Part shown: positions 28,024-37,748 of the stretch, in pieces
Numbering within the stretch: position 1 is the stretch's first letter
Layout of the letters: each line of letters opens with the position of its first letter
Assembly (NCBI GenBank): GCA_965263335.1
Contig: CBDHHE010000001.1
Coordinates: 4,526,001 to 4,590,000 of the forward strand
Length of the DNA: 64,000 bases
Origin: Thermohalobaculum sp965263335
GTDB lineage: Bacteria; Pseudomonadota; Alphaproteobacteria; Rhodobacterales; Rhodobacteraceae
Direction: 5' to 3'
Notes under the pieces: model-generated
Seen by the model: the letters and a program-made list of their open reading frames with translations, nothing else
Databases searched by the model: none
What the model was told of the DNA's origin: nothing
Program-made: the position numbers and the translations under genes

Positions 28024-30789
28024 ATGAGCCGATCCGATTACGTCCGAGCCCCCATTGGACTTGGTCTTGGTGGTGTGCAGCTTCACGAGAAGAGAAACAG
28101 ATCGGCAGTCCCCGGGCCCTTCAACCTGAACATGTGGACGGTATCGAATGCGTTCACCGGCGATCGAATTGATCTCGATCTGATCAATGTGCCCCATGCT
28201 GAAGGCGCACCCGTCCTCGATGTCGAGCGCTCGATCAACGGTGGTGCCTGGACGTCAGTCGGCGCTACGTCGGGTGTTGTGCCGATCACTGGCTTGACCG
28301 ACGGCGTGGAGGTCGTCGTACAGGTGCGCGCGGTTGGCGCCGGCGGGGCGGGTGTGCCGAGCAACGGCAAGGCGGTTACACCCACATGGAGTGCACCTGT
28401 TGTTGCCGGCACATTGACAGCACTTGATCTTCCGATCGGGCTGCCGATGAACCCGATTGACCTTTCCGCTGGTTTTGCCGTCCCCGGCGATCCCACACTT
28501 CTGAGCACCACTCTTTCGGATCGGGACGCGATGCTTCCCGACGGTCTTTCGGTGGATCCCAACTCAGGATTGCTTTCTGGAACGCCTGGTCTGGCAAGCG
28601 ACGCGACCATTGTTGTACGGGCGATAAATTCTGGCGGGTTTGCCGACAGCCTCTTTCAGCTTGTTGTCTATGGTGCTCCCAGCATTGCAGGCACATTGCC
28701 CGACGTCCTGGTTGATGCGGATGTCGCAATGCCGACGATCGAACCGCGTCTCGCAATCAGCGTCGAAAACGACACCGATCTGAGCACGGTGTCCTGGTCA
28801 CTTGATCCGACCTCCGACGCTCTCCCTTCCGGCGTCAGCATCGACACCGACACTGGCGCAATCCAGGGCATACCGACTGCGAGTGGCAACCATACGATCG
28901 TCGTTCGCGCCTCAAATGCTGCGGGTCACGCCACCGTCAGCTTTATGCTCAGCATCACGGCTGAGGACCTTGCCCTGTTCGATGACCCGGCGCTAACGCT
29001 GATCCCAACAACGGAGGATCCCCGAAATCTGCTGACCTGGCCTGCATCCGGCACACCGGTCCTGACCGCACAAGGGGGAAGCCTCGAGGGCAACGTGCCG
29101 GTTCACCTCGCAACCTCGGAAGTTTTCGCACGTCCCGAGATGTCAAACATCTCCGTCAATGCAGGTGACGAGTTGCGTGCCAGCATCGTGTTCGAAGAGC
29201 CATCCGCCGACAGTGTCGATCTCCTACGCAGCACGTTCAAGGGCGGTCAGGAGGACTATGTGGATTTCGTTCCCTCGACTGGCACGCTCACGCACAAGAG
29301 CCCTGGCTTGATCGCGGCACCTTCCAATCTCAAGGTGCTCCCGCTTTCGATCAATCGCACACGCCTGGAGTTCGACTTCGTCTGCAATGATGCGTCGGCA
29401 AACTTTCGATTTGGCGTGAACGGCAACTCCACCAACTCCAGTTTGGGGATGATCTACCACTCGGTGGCGCTTGCGAGGCTCTCCGAAGCAAGCGGTGGTG
29501 GCGGGTCACCAGGCGGAGAAGGTACAGCGCTTGCGGAGTCTGGCGGCACAGGGCGCGTCTATGTGAGCGCCTCGACCGGAAACAACGCGACAGCGGCCCG
29601 CAACAACCAATCGAAACCTTTCAAGACAATCGCTGCCGCGTGGTCTGCGGCTCAGGCGGGCGACCGCATTGAGATCAAAGCCGGCACTTACTCGACAGGC
29701 GGGGTGCTCAACCTCGGCGGCAAGACGCTGACGAACGAGCACGACCGGATCGCCCTCGTCGCGGTGGACGGTGATCACTCGGTGACAATTCAGCCTGGTG
29801 TCGCCCTCAACAGCGGCCAGTCGGCGATCACTGTGGGCACCGACTACGTCACACTGTTCGGACTTGATGTCGTGGCCAACACGTCTCACTCACACAACGA
29901 TGGTGGAGCGATCTCCGCATTTGGCTCAGATAACACCGTTAGCGCCCAGGGCAATCGGATCAGCAGCGGCACCCAGATCGGCGTTGAATGGTGGAACACC
30001 CTTGACGGCCTGCGGATCGTCAATTGCAGACTCAGAGGGACAGGCATCGACGGCGTCAAGACGGCTCGTGCGCGAAACCTGCTTGTCCACGGGTGCACTT
30101 TTCCTGCGGACGCGAACTTCGACGAGAGCTTCTGCGATGCTGTCTCGGCGATCAACCACGTCTACGAGTACTGCAATGCAGTATGCAACAGCCGCGGTAT
30201 GCTCGACGGGTTCACCGCGAAGACAGGCTCGGTCGACATCGTATGGCGCGGACTGGACATCGACTGGCGACCCAACGATACGGCGCGCCCGGCGATCAGT
30301 TGCGGTGGCGTGGGGAATTCGGCCACCGGCAGGCCACCCTTGCCGACACCGTACCGGGATGCGTCCGTCAAACGCGGCACAGTTGAGAACTGCGTGATCA
30401 GAGGCACGGCGCAGCGTGACCTCCTGCTGCAGGGTGCACGTGAGTGCGTCTTGCGCGACAACCACTTTCTTTCCGATGGCTCCAACACCCAGCGCGCTTG
30501 GCATCATGCCTCCTCGCCGTCTCAGGACAGCTCGGGTGCCTTCGACTGGGACAGCGGGTCCAATACCTTTCTGCGCAACACGGTCAACGAGAAGACCGGC
30601 GATGCGACCAAGAAGACGCTCGACAACAACTTCTCTGCGCAGGAAATCGGGAATGTCATGGGCTCCGGTGCCAATGCCAACAGTCTTGTTGCTGGGGTAA
30701 ATGGCGCGTCGATCTACGCTGGCCTGGACACAATGCTTCGCGGTGTGTCTGCCGCGACGGGTACGACACCGCCCGAGCATCAGTCCTAG
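28024..30789 (+). CDS. Ig-like plus right-handed beta-helix protein 2
   Basis: A 921-residue, probably extracellular protein without a signal peptide. After an N-terminal region and a fibronectin-like segment, two putative-Ig (He_PIG) domains appear: LPDGLSVDPNSGLLSGTPG near 165 and LPSGVSIDTDTGAIQGIPT near 270. A beta-sandwich follows (about 335-500), then a Gly-rich linker. The beta-helix (about 525-880) starts SKPFKTIAAAWSAAQAGDRI. The shared motifs are Asp705 in SFCDAVSA and GGVGNS at 761-766. ATG 28024 has a perfect GGGAGG at 7 nt; the frame is open to 27874 but that part overlaps the terminators. Role unknown: polysaccharide binding or modification is inferred. Confidence 0.78.
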   Translation: MSRSDYVRAPIGLGLGGVQLHEKRNRSAVPGPFNLNMWTVSNAFTGDRIDLDLINVPHAEGAPVLDVERSINGGAWTSVGATSGVVPITGLTDGVEVVVQVRAVGAGGAGVPSNGKAVTPTWSAPVVAGTLTALDLPIGLPMNPIDLSAGFAVPGDPTLLSTTLSDRDAMLPDGLSVDPNSGLLSGTPGLASDATIVVRAINSGGFADSLFQLVVYGAPSIAGTLPDVLVDADVAMPTIEPRLAISVENDTDLSTVSWSLDPTSDALPSGVSIDTDTGAIQGIPTASGNHTIVVRASNAAGHATVSFMLSITAEDLALFDDPALTLIPTTEDPRNLLTWPASGTPVLTAQGGSLEGNVPVHLATSEVFARPEMSNISVNAGDELRASIVFEEPSADSVDLLRSTFKGGQEDYVDFVPSTGTLTHKSPGLIAAPSNLKVLPLSINRTRLEFDFVCNDASANFRFGVNGNSTNSSLGMIYHSVALARLSEASGGGGSPGGEGTALAESGGTGRVYVSASTGNNATAARNNQSKPFKTIAAAWSAAQAGDRIEIKAGTYSTGGVLNLGGKTLTNEHDRIALVAVDGDHSVTIQPGVALNSGQSAITVGTDYVTLFGLDVVANTSHSHNDGGAISAFGSDNTVSAQGNRISSGTQIGVEWWNTLDGLRIVNCRLRGTGIDGVKTARARNLLVHGCTFPADANFDESFCDAVSAINHVYEYCNAVCNSRGMLDGFTAKTGSVDIVWRGLDIDWRPNDTARPAISCGGVGNSATGRPPLPTPYRDASVKRGTVENCVIRGTAQRDLLLQGARECVLRDNHFLSDGSNTQRAWHHASSPSQDSSGAFDWDSGSNTFLRNTVNEKTGDATKKTLDNNFSAQEIGNVMGSGANANSLVAGVNGASIYAGLDTMLRGVSAATGTTPPEHQS

Positions 30790-31473
30790 TCGGTGCGGGC
30801 ACTGCGTGGGGGAAGTCTGCCTCTGCGCAGTGCCTAAGAATGGAAGCTTCTGCAAAGCGATAGAGTGTCGTCGTTCTACGCTCCCAAGAACACGCGACTT
30901 CGCGAGGATTAAGTTCGCCGGGCAACATGACACTGAGTCGAAGTCGGCTCAGGACGGCATGGGTCGATATTTACTCGCGTAACGAGAGAGCATCAGTTCT
31001 CGGATCCAAGAACAGACAGTGACCCTGCCGCTTGCAAACCATGCCCGCCACATTTTCACCACAGCGGAGCCGCGAAATCATCACGCGGCCTCTCGAATAG
31101 TTAATTAGCTGCTGGGGGTGCTGATGTTGAGGGACGCAAGCGACACAGATCTGTTGGAGTGAGATGGCCCATCTTTGCGCAGGTTCTGTGCGTGTGAGGA
31201 CGCGCCGTTGTCTGCAGGACAAGCAAGGACGGGAATTTCACTTTTCGCCGGGCGCTAGACTTCGCCGGCATCTCGCCGCGTGTATTTCTTCTCTCTCACA
31301 GGCTGCATGGCCAACGGCACCGCCACAGGACCGGATATGAACCAGGCTCGTCCAGTTGTGTCCAGCAACCGGCTCGTGCGCCTGACTGGCAGATCGCGGT
31401 ACTCGGGGGGGCGGGTGCGATCTGACAAGTGGAAGCAGCAAGGCCCTCGAGAGAGACGAGGTAAGGACCGCTG
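30790..31473 (+). other. Long intergenic region upstream of beta-helix protein 3
   Basis: About 680 bases with no supported gene; the small frames present have no ribosome sites or family resemblance. It starts with a 9-bp perfect stem-loop (GGCACTGCG at 30798-30806 with CGCAGTGCC at 30826-30834, 19-nt loop) 9 nt after the previous stop, without a T-tract; this may protect the mRNA end or aid Rho-dependent termination. The last 40 bases resemble the leader of the paralogous gene at 56976. Confidence 0.4.
31445..31461 (+). promoter_or_regulatory. Small hairpin before beta-helix gene 3, conserved in its paralogue
   Basis: CCTCG / CGAGG with a 7-nt purine loop (AGAGAGA), 12 nt before ATG 31474. 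The paralogue at 56976 has TCTCG / CGAGG (56947-56963) with loop AAAGAGA at the same distance, so the pairing survives a C-to-T change as a G-U pair. A separate AAGGA lies between this hairpin and the ATG here. Confidence 0.35.
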
Positions 31474-33090
31474 ATGGCCATCAATGAAATCTGGGTCGCG
31501 CCCAATGGCAGCAATTCTGGTGCTGGGACGAAGGCATCGCCTTACAAAACCATCCAGCATGCGATCAACGCCGCTGAACCTGGGACCGTGATCAAGGTGA
31601 AGGCCGGGACCTATCGCGAAAACATCGAGATCAATCGGGGCGTCAATGGAGAGTTGCGCAACCTGACCCAGACCAACGATCTGAAGATTGTGTCGGCAGA
31701 TGGACCGGGAGCCGCGGTGATCACCGGTGCCGACACGTCCGGGAAGGTTTCCACGATCACGACGACCGCAATGAGCCATGTGACAATCGACGGATTTCAC
31801 ATCGTTGGAAATGTCTACAACGCCAATGACGGCGGTGCGATCAAGGTGATCGGCAATCCCGACGGGCCGAACCGATCTCCCTCGCACGATATCGAGATCA
31901 TCAACAACACCTTCTCGGGCCGCGGCGTGTCGATGATCAAGGTCACGATGACCGAGGATGTAAGGATCGAGGACAATAGCTTTCGCGGCAGTGCCAGCCT
32001 GAACTTCATAGACATGGTGACGGTTTGGTCGTCCGAAATCGTGTCGAACGACTTCACGGGCACCGCGAGAGTGGGCATCACAATGAAAGCCGGCTCGCAG
32101 GACAACTTGGTTCAGCAGAACTTTTTCGACTTCACGACAGCAGGAGGCGGCATGGGTCAGACCGCCGTGCTTGTTGGCGGCGTGGGACATTCGCGCCTCA
32201 ATCGTGACCCGCTGCCGGACGAATTCAGCGGCTTCGAGGCGAAAGACGTCTCGGTGGTCAACAACGTCATCACAAGCCACACCGAATCCGGGGTGATGTT
32301 TCAAGGGGGGGTCGAATCGCTGGTGAAGGGGAATCTGCTTGGTGCTTCCGGCGGGATCGGCGTGAAGTCGTCCTATGCACCGTCCAAAGGCAATGAATCC
32401 AGCAGCGGCGACAATGCAATCGTCGAGAACACCCTGCTCAACGTCAAGAAGCTGCACGGCTACGTTGAAGGTCAAGCGGACGGAACCATGGTCGCCAGGA
32501 ACGCCGAAGGCACCCTCCAGGATGTCGGTTTCGACTACGGTGTCGACAGCAACTCTCTTGAACTGGTGGAGCCGGCAGCCGCGCAGCCCAGATCTGCCTC
32601 GGGCATTGTTGCAGAAGCCGCATCCGCGCCAGAGACCGCGCCTGAGGTCGCCCCGATCACGCCACCCGATGGTCAAACAACAATTAAGCTCAAGGTCGGT
32701 GGCACTGGTACGGATCTCTTCCCGCCGAAGTTCAAGGTCATCGTGGATGGCAAGCTTGTTGCCTCCGAGACGATCGACGATCCCCTCGAGAGCGACGGTG
32801 GCCGAAGCTATGTGTCCTTCAACACACGCGATGACAGCCTGTTCGAGATCTTCGAATATGACATCGCGGACAGCAAGCTGAACCAGATCGCGATCGTCTT
32901 TGCCAATGACGGTACCTCGCAAGGCGTCAACCGAGATTTGGTGGTCGACTATGTCGAGGTGGACGGGAACAAGCTGGAGGCGGAGCAACACGGGAACTTC
33001 GACGCGAACAACGGCAATGCACTGTTTGAAGGCGCGCGCGAGAAGCTGTTCGTCAATGGAACGCTGAGCTTCGACGAACTCGCCTTCTGA
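31474..33090 (+). CDS. Beta-helix protein 3 with C-terminal CBM-like domain
   Basis: A 538-residue protein. The start EIWVAPNGSNSGAGTKASPY leads into a DUF1565-type right-handed beta-helix (residues 1-350), rich in Asn/Asp-Gly turns. An Ala/Pro-rich linker (about 365-400) follows. The C-terminal 130 residues resemble Ca-dependent xylan-binding modules of the CBM36/60 kind (LKVGGTGTDLFPPKFKVIVD, VFANDGTSQGVNRDLVVDYV). There is no signal peptide and no RTX repeat, so export is unexplained. Shared motifs: Asp180 in NFIDMVTV and GGVGHS at 235-240. It is closely paralogous to the 56976 gene through both domains. It may bind or remodel the secreted polysaccharide. Confidence 0.82.
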   Translation: MAINEIWVAPNGSNSGAGTKASPYKTIQHAINAAEPGTVIKVKAGTYRENIEINRGVNGELRNLTQTNDLKIVSADGPGAAVITGADTSGKVSTITTTAMSHVTIDGFHIVGNVYNANDGGAIKVIGNPDGPNRSPSHDIEIINNTFSGRGVSMIKVTMTEDVRIEDNSFRGSASLNFIDMVTVWSSEIVSNDFTGTARVGITMKAGSQDNLVQQNFFDFTTAGGGMGQTAVLVGGVGHSRLNRDPLPDEFSGFEAKDVSVVNNVITSHTESGVMFQGGVESLVKGNLLGASGGIGVKSSYAPSKGNESSSGDNAIVENTLLNVKKLHGYVEGQADGTMVARNAEGTLQDVGFDYGVDSNSLELVEPAAAQPRSASGIVAEAASAPETAPEVAPITPPDGQTTIKLKVGGTGTDLFPPKFKVIVDGKLVASETIDDPLESDGGRSYVSFNTRDDSLFEIFEYDIADSKLNQIAIVFANDGTSQGVNRDLVVDYVEVDGNKLEAEQHGNFDANNGNALFEGAREKLFVNGTLSFDELAF

Positions 33091-33111
33091 TGCCCTCCAG
33101 AACCTTGGAAC

Positions 33112-33143
33112 GCCTCTGACGCGCGCATTCGCGTGCCAGAGGC
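33112..33143. terminator. Large stem-loop between convergent genes
   Basis: GCCTCTGACGCG pairs with CGCGT-GC-CAGAGGC: 12 bp with a 2-nt bulge and a 6-nt loop, filling the 61-base gap between convergent genes. No T-tract on either side, so a two-way, possibly Rho-assisted terminator is the best reading. Confidence 0.45.
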
Positions 33144-33151
33144 CTGGACCG

Positions 33152-34498
33152 CTATGCTGGCTGCGTGTGCAGTTGCCCTGTCGCAGCTTCAGTGTTTCGT
33201 CGGATCTCAAGCATGATCTTCGACATGCACACAAACATAATGGATATTACAAGCCAATAAATATCCTGATACTTCATCAGGAACGAAGTTACATAATTTG
33301 TCATGAAATAATAGAGCAAAAAATAGAGCGACAGCATATAGGCTTCATACGAGTATTTGGCGACGGCAAACGTGCGATAGAGAAACACCACCCAGACGCA
33401 GACAACAAGCCCGATGCCAACAAAGCCCAGATCGAGCCAAGTCTGCAGGAAGCCATTGTGAGCGTGTCCCACGTCAATGTAATAGAGTTGGAGCGCATAG
33501 ATGTGCGCCGCACCAAACCTCCAGCCCACTTCGTAGCCTATGCCGATGATGGGCGCTTTCAGCCCGCCCAAGATTGCTGCGTGCCAGATGTAGATCCTCG
33601 AGGAGAGCGTGGCGTCCCGGTTCAGCAGTTCGAGACCGAATGCGGTGATCTCTTCGCGGAACATGAAGACCGGGAACGCGACTGTGAGGCCGATCGAGAA
33701 GAGGGCGACCCGCAAACTGGCGCGGCTCTTGCTGAAGCGCAGATGGGCGAGGATCAGCGCGGTGAAGATCGTGAATTGGAACATCGCCTGGGACGATCCG
33801 GCCTTCAGGACAACGATGCTGGCGATGCCGAAAACAGCCAGTTTGATCAGGCGCCAGAACACGATCTGTCGCCAAAGCGATAGCGTGATCAGAACAAGGA
33901 TGCTCGCGCAGGGCCCGAGCACGTTCTTGTGCCAGTAAAGGCCGCGCCAGAGCCCCGCATGGTGACCCGTCAGCGGGTCGCTTGGCTGGTGCACGCCGTA
34001 GGTCGGCACCAGAACCGCGGCGAGAAAACTCAAGCCGACGATAATGGTGAGCGAGGTGAAGAGCAGATTGGCAATCTCCTTCAGCCCGAAGCGCAGCCCG
34101 ACATAGAGCCCGAGTGCCGAAGTTCCGAACAATGAGATCGACCGGCGCATTGTCATATCCGGGTCTGCCGACCATGCGGTCGAGGCAAGCGCCATAATCA
34201 CGGGCAGGAAGAGAATGAGATTCCGGATGATCAGAGGCAGAAACCTCTGAGCACGCAGCGCTATGAACCCGATCGTTAGGACATAGATGCCGGCACCGCT
34301 CGCCTGCACCAGGGGCGACGATGTGGAGATTGCGACGTCTTCCGGTAGGTTGCCAGTTAGTGTGCGCGTCAAGCCACCAGTCATGAACATCAGCGCGAAG
34401 AGCGTGAACAACACCTCGACCGTGTACAGCCCCTTCCAGCGCCGGATCGGGCCCGGGCCTTCGTCGACATAGAGCGATGCTTGCGAGATGGCGTTCAT
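33152..34498 (-). CDS. O-antigen ligase/polymerase family membrane protein
   Basis: A 448-residue protein with about 11 transmembrane segments. The Wzy_C-type periplasmic loop carries LSSRIYIWHAAILGGLKAPIIGIGYEVG and DVGHAHNGFLQTWLDLGFVG, in which the HxxNGFL pattern is the hallmark of the O-antigen ligase family (also found in ExoQ-like EPS polymerases). It resembles ExoQ more than the polymerase at 19980. GAGGAA lies 3-4 nt before ATG 34498, directly after the upstream gene's stop. The 3' 120 bases are unusually AT-rich and encode an aromatic-rich membrane segment. Likely the polymerase for the second polysaccharide. Confidence 0.87.
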   Translation of the reverse strand: MNAISQASLYVDEGPGPIRRWKGLYTVEVLFTLFALMFMTGGLTRTLTGNLPEDVAISTSSPLVQASGAGIYVLTIGFIALRAQRFLPLIIRNLILFLPVIMALASTAWSADPDMTMRRSISLFGTSALGLYVGLRFGLKEIANLLFTSLTIIVGLSFLAAVLVPTYGVHQPSDPLTGHHAGLWRGLYWHKNVLGPCASILVLITLSLWRQIVFWRLIKLAVFGIASIVVLKAGSSQAMFQFTIFTALILAHLRFSKSRASLRVALFSIGLTVAFPVFMFREEITAFGLELLNRDATLSSRIYIWHAAILGGLKAPIIGIGYEVGWRFGAAHIYALQLYYIDVGHAHNGFLQTWLDLGFVGIGLVVCVWVVFLYRTFAVAKYSYEAYMLSLYFLLYYFMTNYVTSFLMKYQDIYWLVISIMFVCMSKIMLEIRRNTEAATGQLHTQPA

Positions 34499-34505
34499 GA
34501 GTTCC

Positions 34506-35636
34506 TCATGCGGCGTCCGGCGTGCGCCAAGGGGCCGCTCCACCGGCAAACACGAGCTCCTCGTACTTCCGGGCCACAGTGTCCGTCGCAAAGTTCGCAG
34601 CCCGCGCCTTCAATGCGTTTCGGTCGGGCGGTGTGTCCAGCGTTTCGAGAACCGCGGCTGCCAGGGCGTCGGGGTCTCGCACGGGGACCAGTTTGCCGTG
34701 GCGACCGTCCTCGAGCAATTCCCGCGGACCCGAACGGCAATCCGTCGAGACAACCGGCGTGCCGGCTTTCAGTGCCTCCATCAACGAGAGGGGCAGCCCT
34801 TCTCGATCTGAAGAGAGCACGAAGAGATCGGCGTGATGCAGAAAGTCTGCAACGTTTCGACGGAAGCCTGCGAAGTCTACAGCGTCAGTCACGCCGAGCT
34901 CAGCTGCCTGCTTCGCCAGATCGGGCAGCAGTGGCCCCTCTCCGAGCAGGATCAGCCTCAGCGGTCGTGTCTGCCGCGCGCGCGCGAGGGCATCCAGCAG
35001 GTTGGCGTGATTTTTCTGCCCGACCAGTCGCCCCACGCACAAAAGGACAGGATCGGGTCCGCCGAACCAGGGATGGATGTCACCTGGGGCGGCGTCGAGG
35101 TTCGGATCCATGGGCCAAATCGGATTGTAGAGCACGCCCACGCTGTCCTGTGGCAACCCGCAGAGAGCTTCGAGATCGCGGGCCGATTCAGCAGACACCG
35201 CTGTGACCTTGTCGGCCAGCGGGTAACTGAGCCGCATCAGTCTGGTCAACAATGTGCGCCGGCCCCACGACATGCCTGCAAGAGCTGTCGACATGAAGTT
35301 GTGTTCGACCGTGACAACCGGGTCCCGATAACCTGCGAGACGACGCGCGAAACAGGCAGTGATGTTCTGCTCGGTCATGCCGGAAAACACACCGGCCGGT
35401 TTCATCTTGCGAATTGCCGAAGCCAGAGCAGGTGCCGCCAGCAGGCCGCGCTTTCGATCGAGCGACACCTTTGTCACGTTGTCATCGAGATCACCTTGCA
35501 GCGGGCCGTCGGCGAGATTGACCACAAGGGCAACCTGTGCACCTTGAGCCGCCCAGTGGTTGGCAAGCTGCACCATCACCCGCTCGGCGCCACCGCCGTC
35601 GAAGGAGTGCGTGTACAGCAAAAGATCACAGGACAT
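34506..35636 (-). CDS. Family 4 (GT-B) glycosyltransferase
   Basis: A 376-residue cytoplasmic transferase. LLLYTHSFDGGGAERVMVQL at the N-terminus is the classic GT4 start. The C-terminal domain has LLCVGRLVGQKNHANLLDAL, LILLGEGPLLPDL, the FAGFRRNVADFLHHADLFV segment and SSDREGLPLSLMEALKAGTP with the conserved Glu. GGAGG precedes ATG 35636 by 7 nt. It overlaps nothing, and its stop is 8 nt before the polymerase start, so it belongs to one reverse operon with the sulfotransferase and GT4 upstream. The 624-codon frame on the opposite strand is a shadow. Confidence 0.9.
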   Translation of the reverse strand: MSCDLLLYTHSFDGGGAERVMVQLANHWAAQGAQVALVVNLADGPLQGDLDDNVTKVSLDRKRGLLAAPALASAIRKMKPAGVFSGMTEQNITACFARRLAGYRDPVVTVEHNFMSTALAGMSWGRRTLLTRLMRLSYPLADKVTAVSAESARDLEALCGLPQDSVGVLYNPIWPMDPNLDAAPGDIHPWFGGPDPVLLCVGRLVGQKNHANLLDALARARQTRPLRLILLGEGPLLPDLAKQAAELGVTDAVDFAGFRRNVADFLHHADLFVLSSDREGLPLSLMEALKAGTPVVSTDCRSGPRELLEDGRHGKLVPVRDPDALAAAVLETLDTPPDRNALKARAANFATDTVARKYEELVFAGGAAPWRTPDAA

Positions 35637-35669
35637 CGCGTCGCCTCCGCGCGCCCGCCGGTCCATTCG

Positions 35670-36587
35670 CTAGACCCGCCAACCAAATTCCGCTCCGAGA
35701 TCGCGATCGAGAAGCGTCGCCAAACGACGCATGTCGTCCTGATAGCTCCGCGCGATTTCTTCCGCCAGCTCAGGTGCAATGTTGGTATTCGCCGGCGGGC
35801 GGCTGTTCACATTGTGCAGCGCTTTCCGCAGACCAAGACTGCGCACGCCAAGTGCCTTCTTCACCGGTGCGGTCAAAGCCTGCACGAAAGGCGTGTCACG
35901 CTTGATGAAGTTCTGAATCTTGCCGTACTTGTACTCGACGGCCTCGTTCACGACCTCGAAGCTGGTCCGTCCGTCGTCCGCCAGCTCGAGAAACTCCAGC
36001 ACGCGGCAGTAGACCTTTCTGGCGTCCCGCTGCAGCTCTTCCTGAAAGAGGACAAGCGTCCGCTCGCGCCCTGTCAGGGACAGCAGGCGGTCGATCTGCT
36101 CGCCGAACGCTGCGGTTTTCGTGTAGATCAGCGTCGAGGGGGCACGACACTGAGCGGGGACCTGCTGACCGCGCGCGCGTGCTTCGGACAAGTTCCAGGC
36201 AGTGGCGAAGTCTTCCACGTCTTCATCGAGCGCATTGCGCAACTGGCGATGCAGCGACGGCACCATCTTCACGGGATTGCGGAGCATGACGACAAATCGC
36301 GCATCCGGCCGGCGTTCGAGGATGTTGGCTACCGCACTTTCCGAGTAGAGATACCAGATCGATGCGTCGACCCTCACCTTGCCCGCAGGCTTCGTGTAGA
36401 GGTTCAGATAGTCAGCGTCATTGTTGACCAGGGACAGACCGGGCAGGTCCGTTGCCAGGTAGTGCGGCTCCTTCGGCGCCGAGACGCAGACACCCGGATG
36501 TTCGGACAGGTAGCGTGCGAGCGCGGTGGTTCCGCACTTTGGGGCACCGATCAAATAGGCACCGGGCCAATCGAGGGGTTCTGCCAT
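35670..36587 (-). CDS. Sulfotransferase family protein 2
   Basis: A 305-residue enzyme. The 5'-phosphosulfate loop is YLIGAPKCGTTALARYLSEH at residues 11-30, the PKCGTT form typical of carbohydrate and heparan-type sulfotransferases. FVVMLRNPVKMVPSLHRQL near residue 98 is the 3'-phosphate-binding loop. It would move sulfate from PAPS to the growing or finished polysaccharide, probably at the cytoplasmic face. It is 33 nt upstream of the GT4 gene and 21 nt downstream of the DUF1972-type transferase, forming a tight operon. Confidence 0.87.
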   Translation of the reverse strand: MAEPLDWPGAYLIGAPKCGTTALARYLSEHPGVCVSAPKEPHYLATDLPGLSLVNNDADYLNLYTKPAGKVRVDASIWYLYSESAVANILERRPDARFVVMLRNPVKMVPSLHRQLRNALDEDVEDFATAWNLSEARARGQQVPAQCRAPSTLIYTKTAAFGEQIDRLLSLTGRERTLVLFQEELQRDARKVYCRVLEFLELADDGRTSFEVVNEAVEYKYGKIQNFIKRDTPFVQALTAPVKKALGVRSLGLRKALHNVNSRPPANTNIAPELAEEIARSYQDDMRRLATLLDRDLGAEFGWRV

Positions 36588-36608
36588 AAATCTGCCAGCC
36601 GTTTCTTG

Positions 36609-37748
36609 TTAAAGCGCCGTACCTGCCTGAGAGGCTATGTTCGGATATGTGAACTGCTCAAGCAATGCTTCGTACTGGCCGAGGATGTTGTCCCAGGTGA
36701 AGTGTGACTGGAAGCGCGCGATTGATGCGGATTGCGCCGCTGCTAGGCGTTCGGGATCCGACAGCGCGAGCTCGATCTGAGCCGCACAACTGTCTTCGTC
36801 GGCAAAGAAGAACTGGTCGTCACCGGCAACCCAGCGGTTGAACGGATTGTCGTGTGCGATCACGGCGTTGCCGGCCCCCATCGCCTCCACCAGCGATGGA
36901 TTGGTGCCGCCGACCGTGTGCCCGTGACAGTACGCAAGCGCGTGGCCGCGCAGCGCATGCACCATGTCCTTGTCGTAGATGGCGCCGGGGAACAGCACTT
37001 CGCTGCTCGCGGCCTCGAGCACAGCCTGATGGTAGGGCATTTCATCCAGAAACTTGCCGAGGACCACAAGTTTCTTGCCGCGGGGCTTGCGTGAGAAGGC
37101 GCGCACCTTCTCGAGCACCGAGTTTTCCGGCTCCGGTCGGCAGATCGAGACCATGAACCCGTTCGGCTCGAGCCCCAGTTTGGAGAGCGGCGCGGGGTCT
37201 GGCGCGGTGATCGGATCGGCGCCGTAGGAGATCATGGTGATTTTCTTGCGTTTGGTCCGGGTTGCCAGATGGTCCGCGATCACCGGATGGTCCGCGATCA
37301 GGTGGCTTGAGGCGAGACAGCCGATCCAGTCGTTCATGTAGAACCACGCCCTGAAGGGCAACGCCCACTTCGCGCGTTTCCACTCCAGACCGTCCATGTT
37401 CGTCACGAAGGTGTGGCCGCGCAGACGCAACAGAAGCGTCAGGATCGCGGTGTTGTAGCCCAGCACGAGACAGAGGTCTGGTCTGCGCGCTGCCATCTGG
37501 ATCGATTTGCGGTCGAAGACAAGGCTCGAATAAGCGCTGTCGCCGCGCACCGGGATGTTGACCCGATGCACGCCCTGCCAGTGATCCTCGGTGATCTCGA
37601 AACTCTCGGCATCGGAGACTTGGCAGTAGACGGTCACATCCCAGCCGCGCTCGACTAGATAAGGGGCGAGATGTTCGGCAAATGTCTCGAACCCCCCATG
37701 GCTTCCTGGGACGCCGCGAATGCCAAGAATTTGGACGCTCTTCTTCAT
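36609..37748 (-). CDS. DUF1972-type family 4 glycosyltransferase
   Basis: 379 residues from ATG 37748 (MKKSVQILGIRGVPGSHGGF), which is where the DUF1972 N-terminal domain of this family begins. The C-terminal GT4 part carries GFMVSICRPEPENS, LVVLGKF and the GHTVGGTNPSLVEAMGAGN motif. Relatives add rhamnose, galactose or similar sugars early in EPS assembly. GGAAAG lies 8 nt before this ATG. The frame is open further upstream, with another plausible ATG at 37937 after CAGGGGA, so about 63 more residues are possible; they look like a linker with no domain. Confidence 0.87.
   Translation of the reverse strand: MKKSVQILGIRGVPGSHGGFETFAEHLAPYLVERGWDVTVYCQVSDAESFEITEDHWQGVHRVNIPVRGDSAYSSLVFDRKSIQMAARRPDLCLVLGYNTAILTLLLRLRGHTFVTNMDGLEWKRAKWALPFRAWFYMNDWIGCLASSHLIADHPVIADHLATRTKRKKITMISYGADPITAPDPAPLSKLGLEPNGFMVSICRPEPENSVLEKVRAFSRKPRGKKLVVLGKFLDEMPYHQAVLEAASSEVLFPGAIYDKDMVHALRGHALAYCHGHTVGGTNPSLVEAMGAGNAVIAHDNPFNRWVAGDDQFFFADEDSCAAQIELALSDPERLAAAQSASIARFQSHFTWDNILGQYEALLEQFTYPNIASQAGTAL

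Noticed and set aside
30971..31222. 83-codon reverse frame in the intergenic region
   Set aside because: No ribosome site, no known domain, composition not protein-like.
31255..33234. 659-codon reverse frame over beta-helix gene 3, similar to a 277-codon frame at 56859-57692
   Set aside because: The similarity between the two only reflects that the sense genes are paralogues; they are shadows.
34833..36707. 624-codon + strand frame over the GT4 and sulfotransferase genes
   Set aside because: Both reverse-strand genes have clear family motifs and ribosome sites; this frame has neither.
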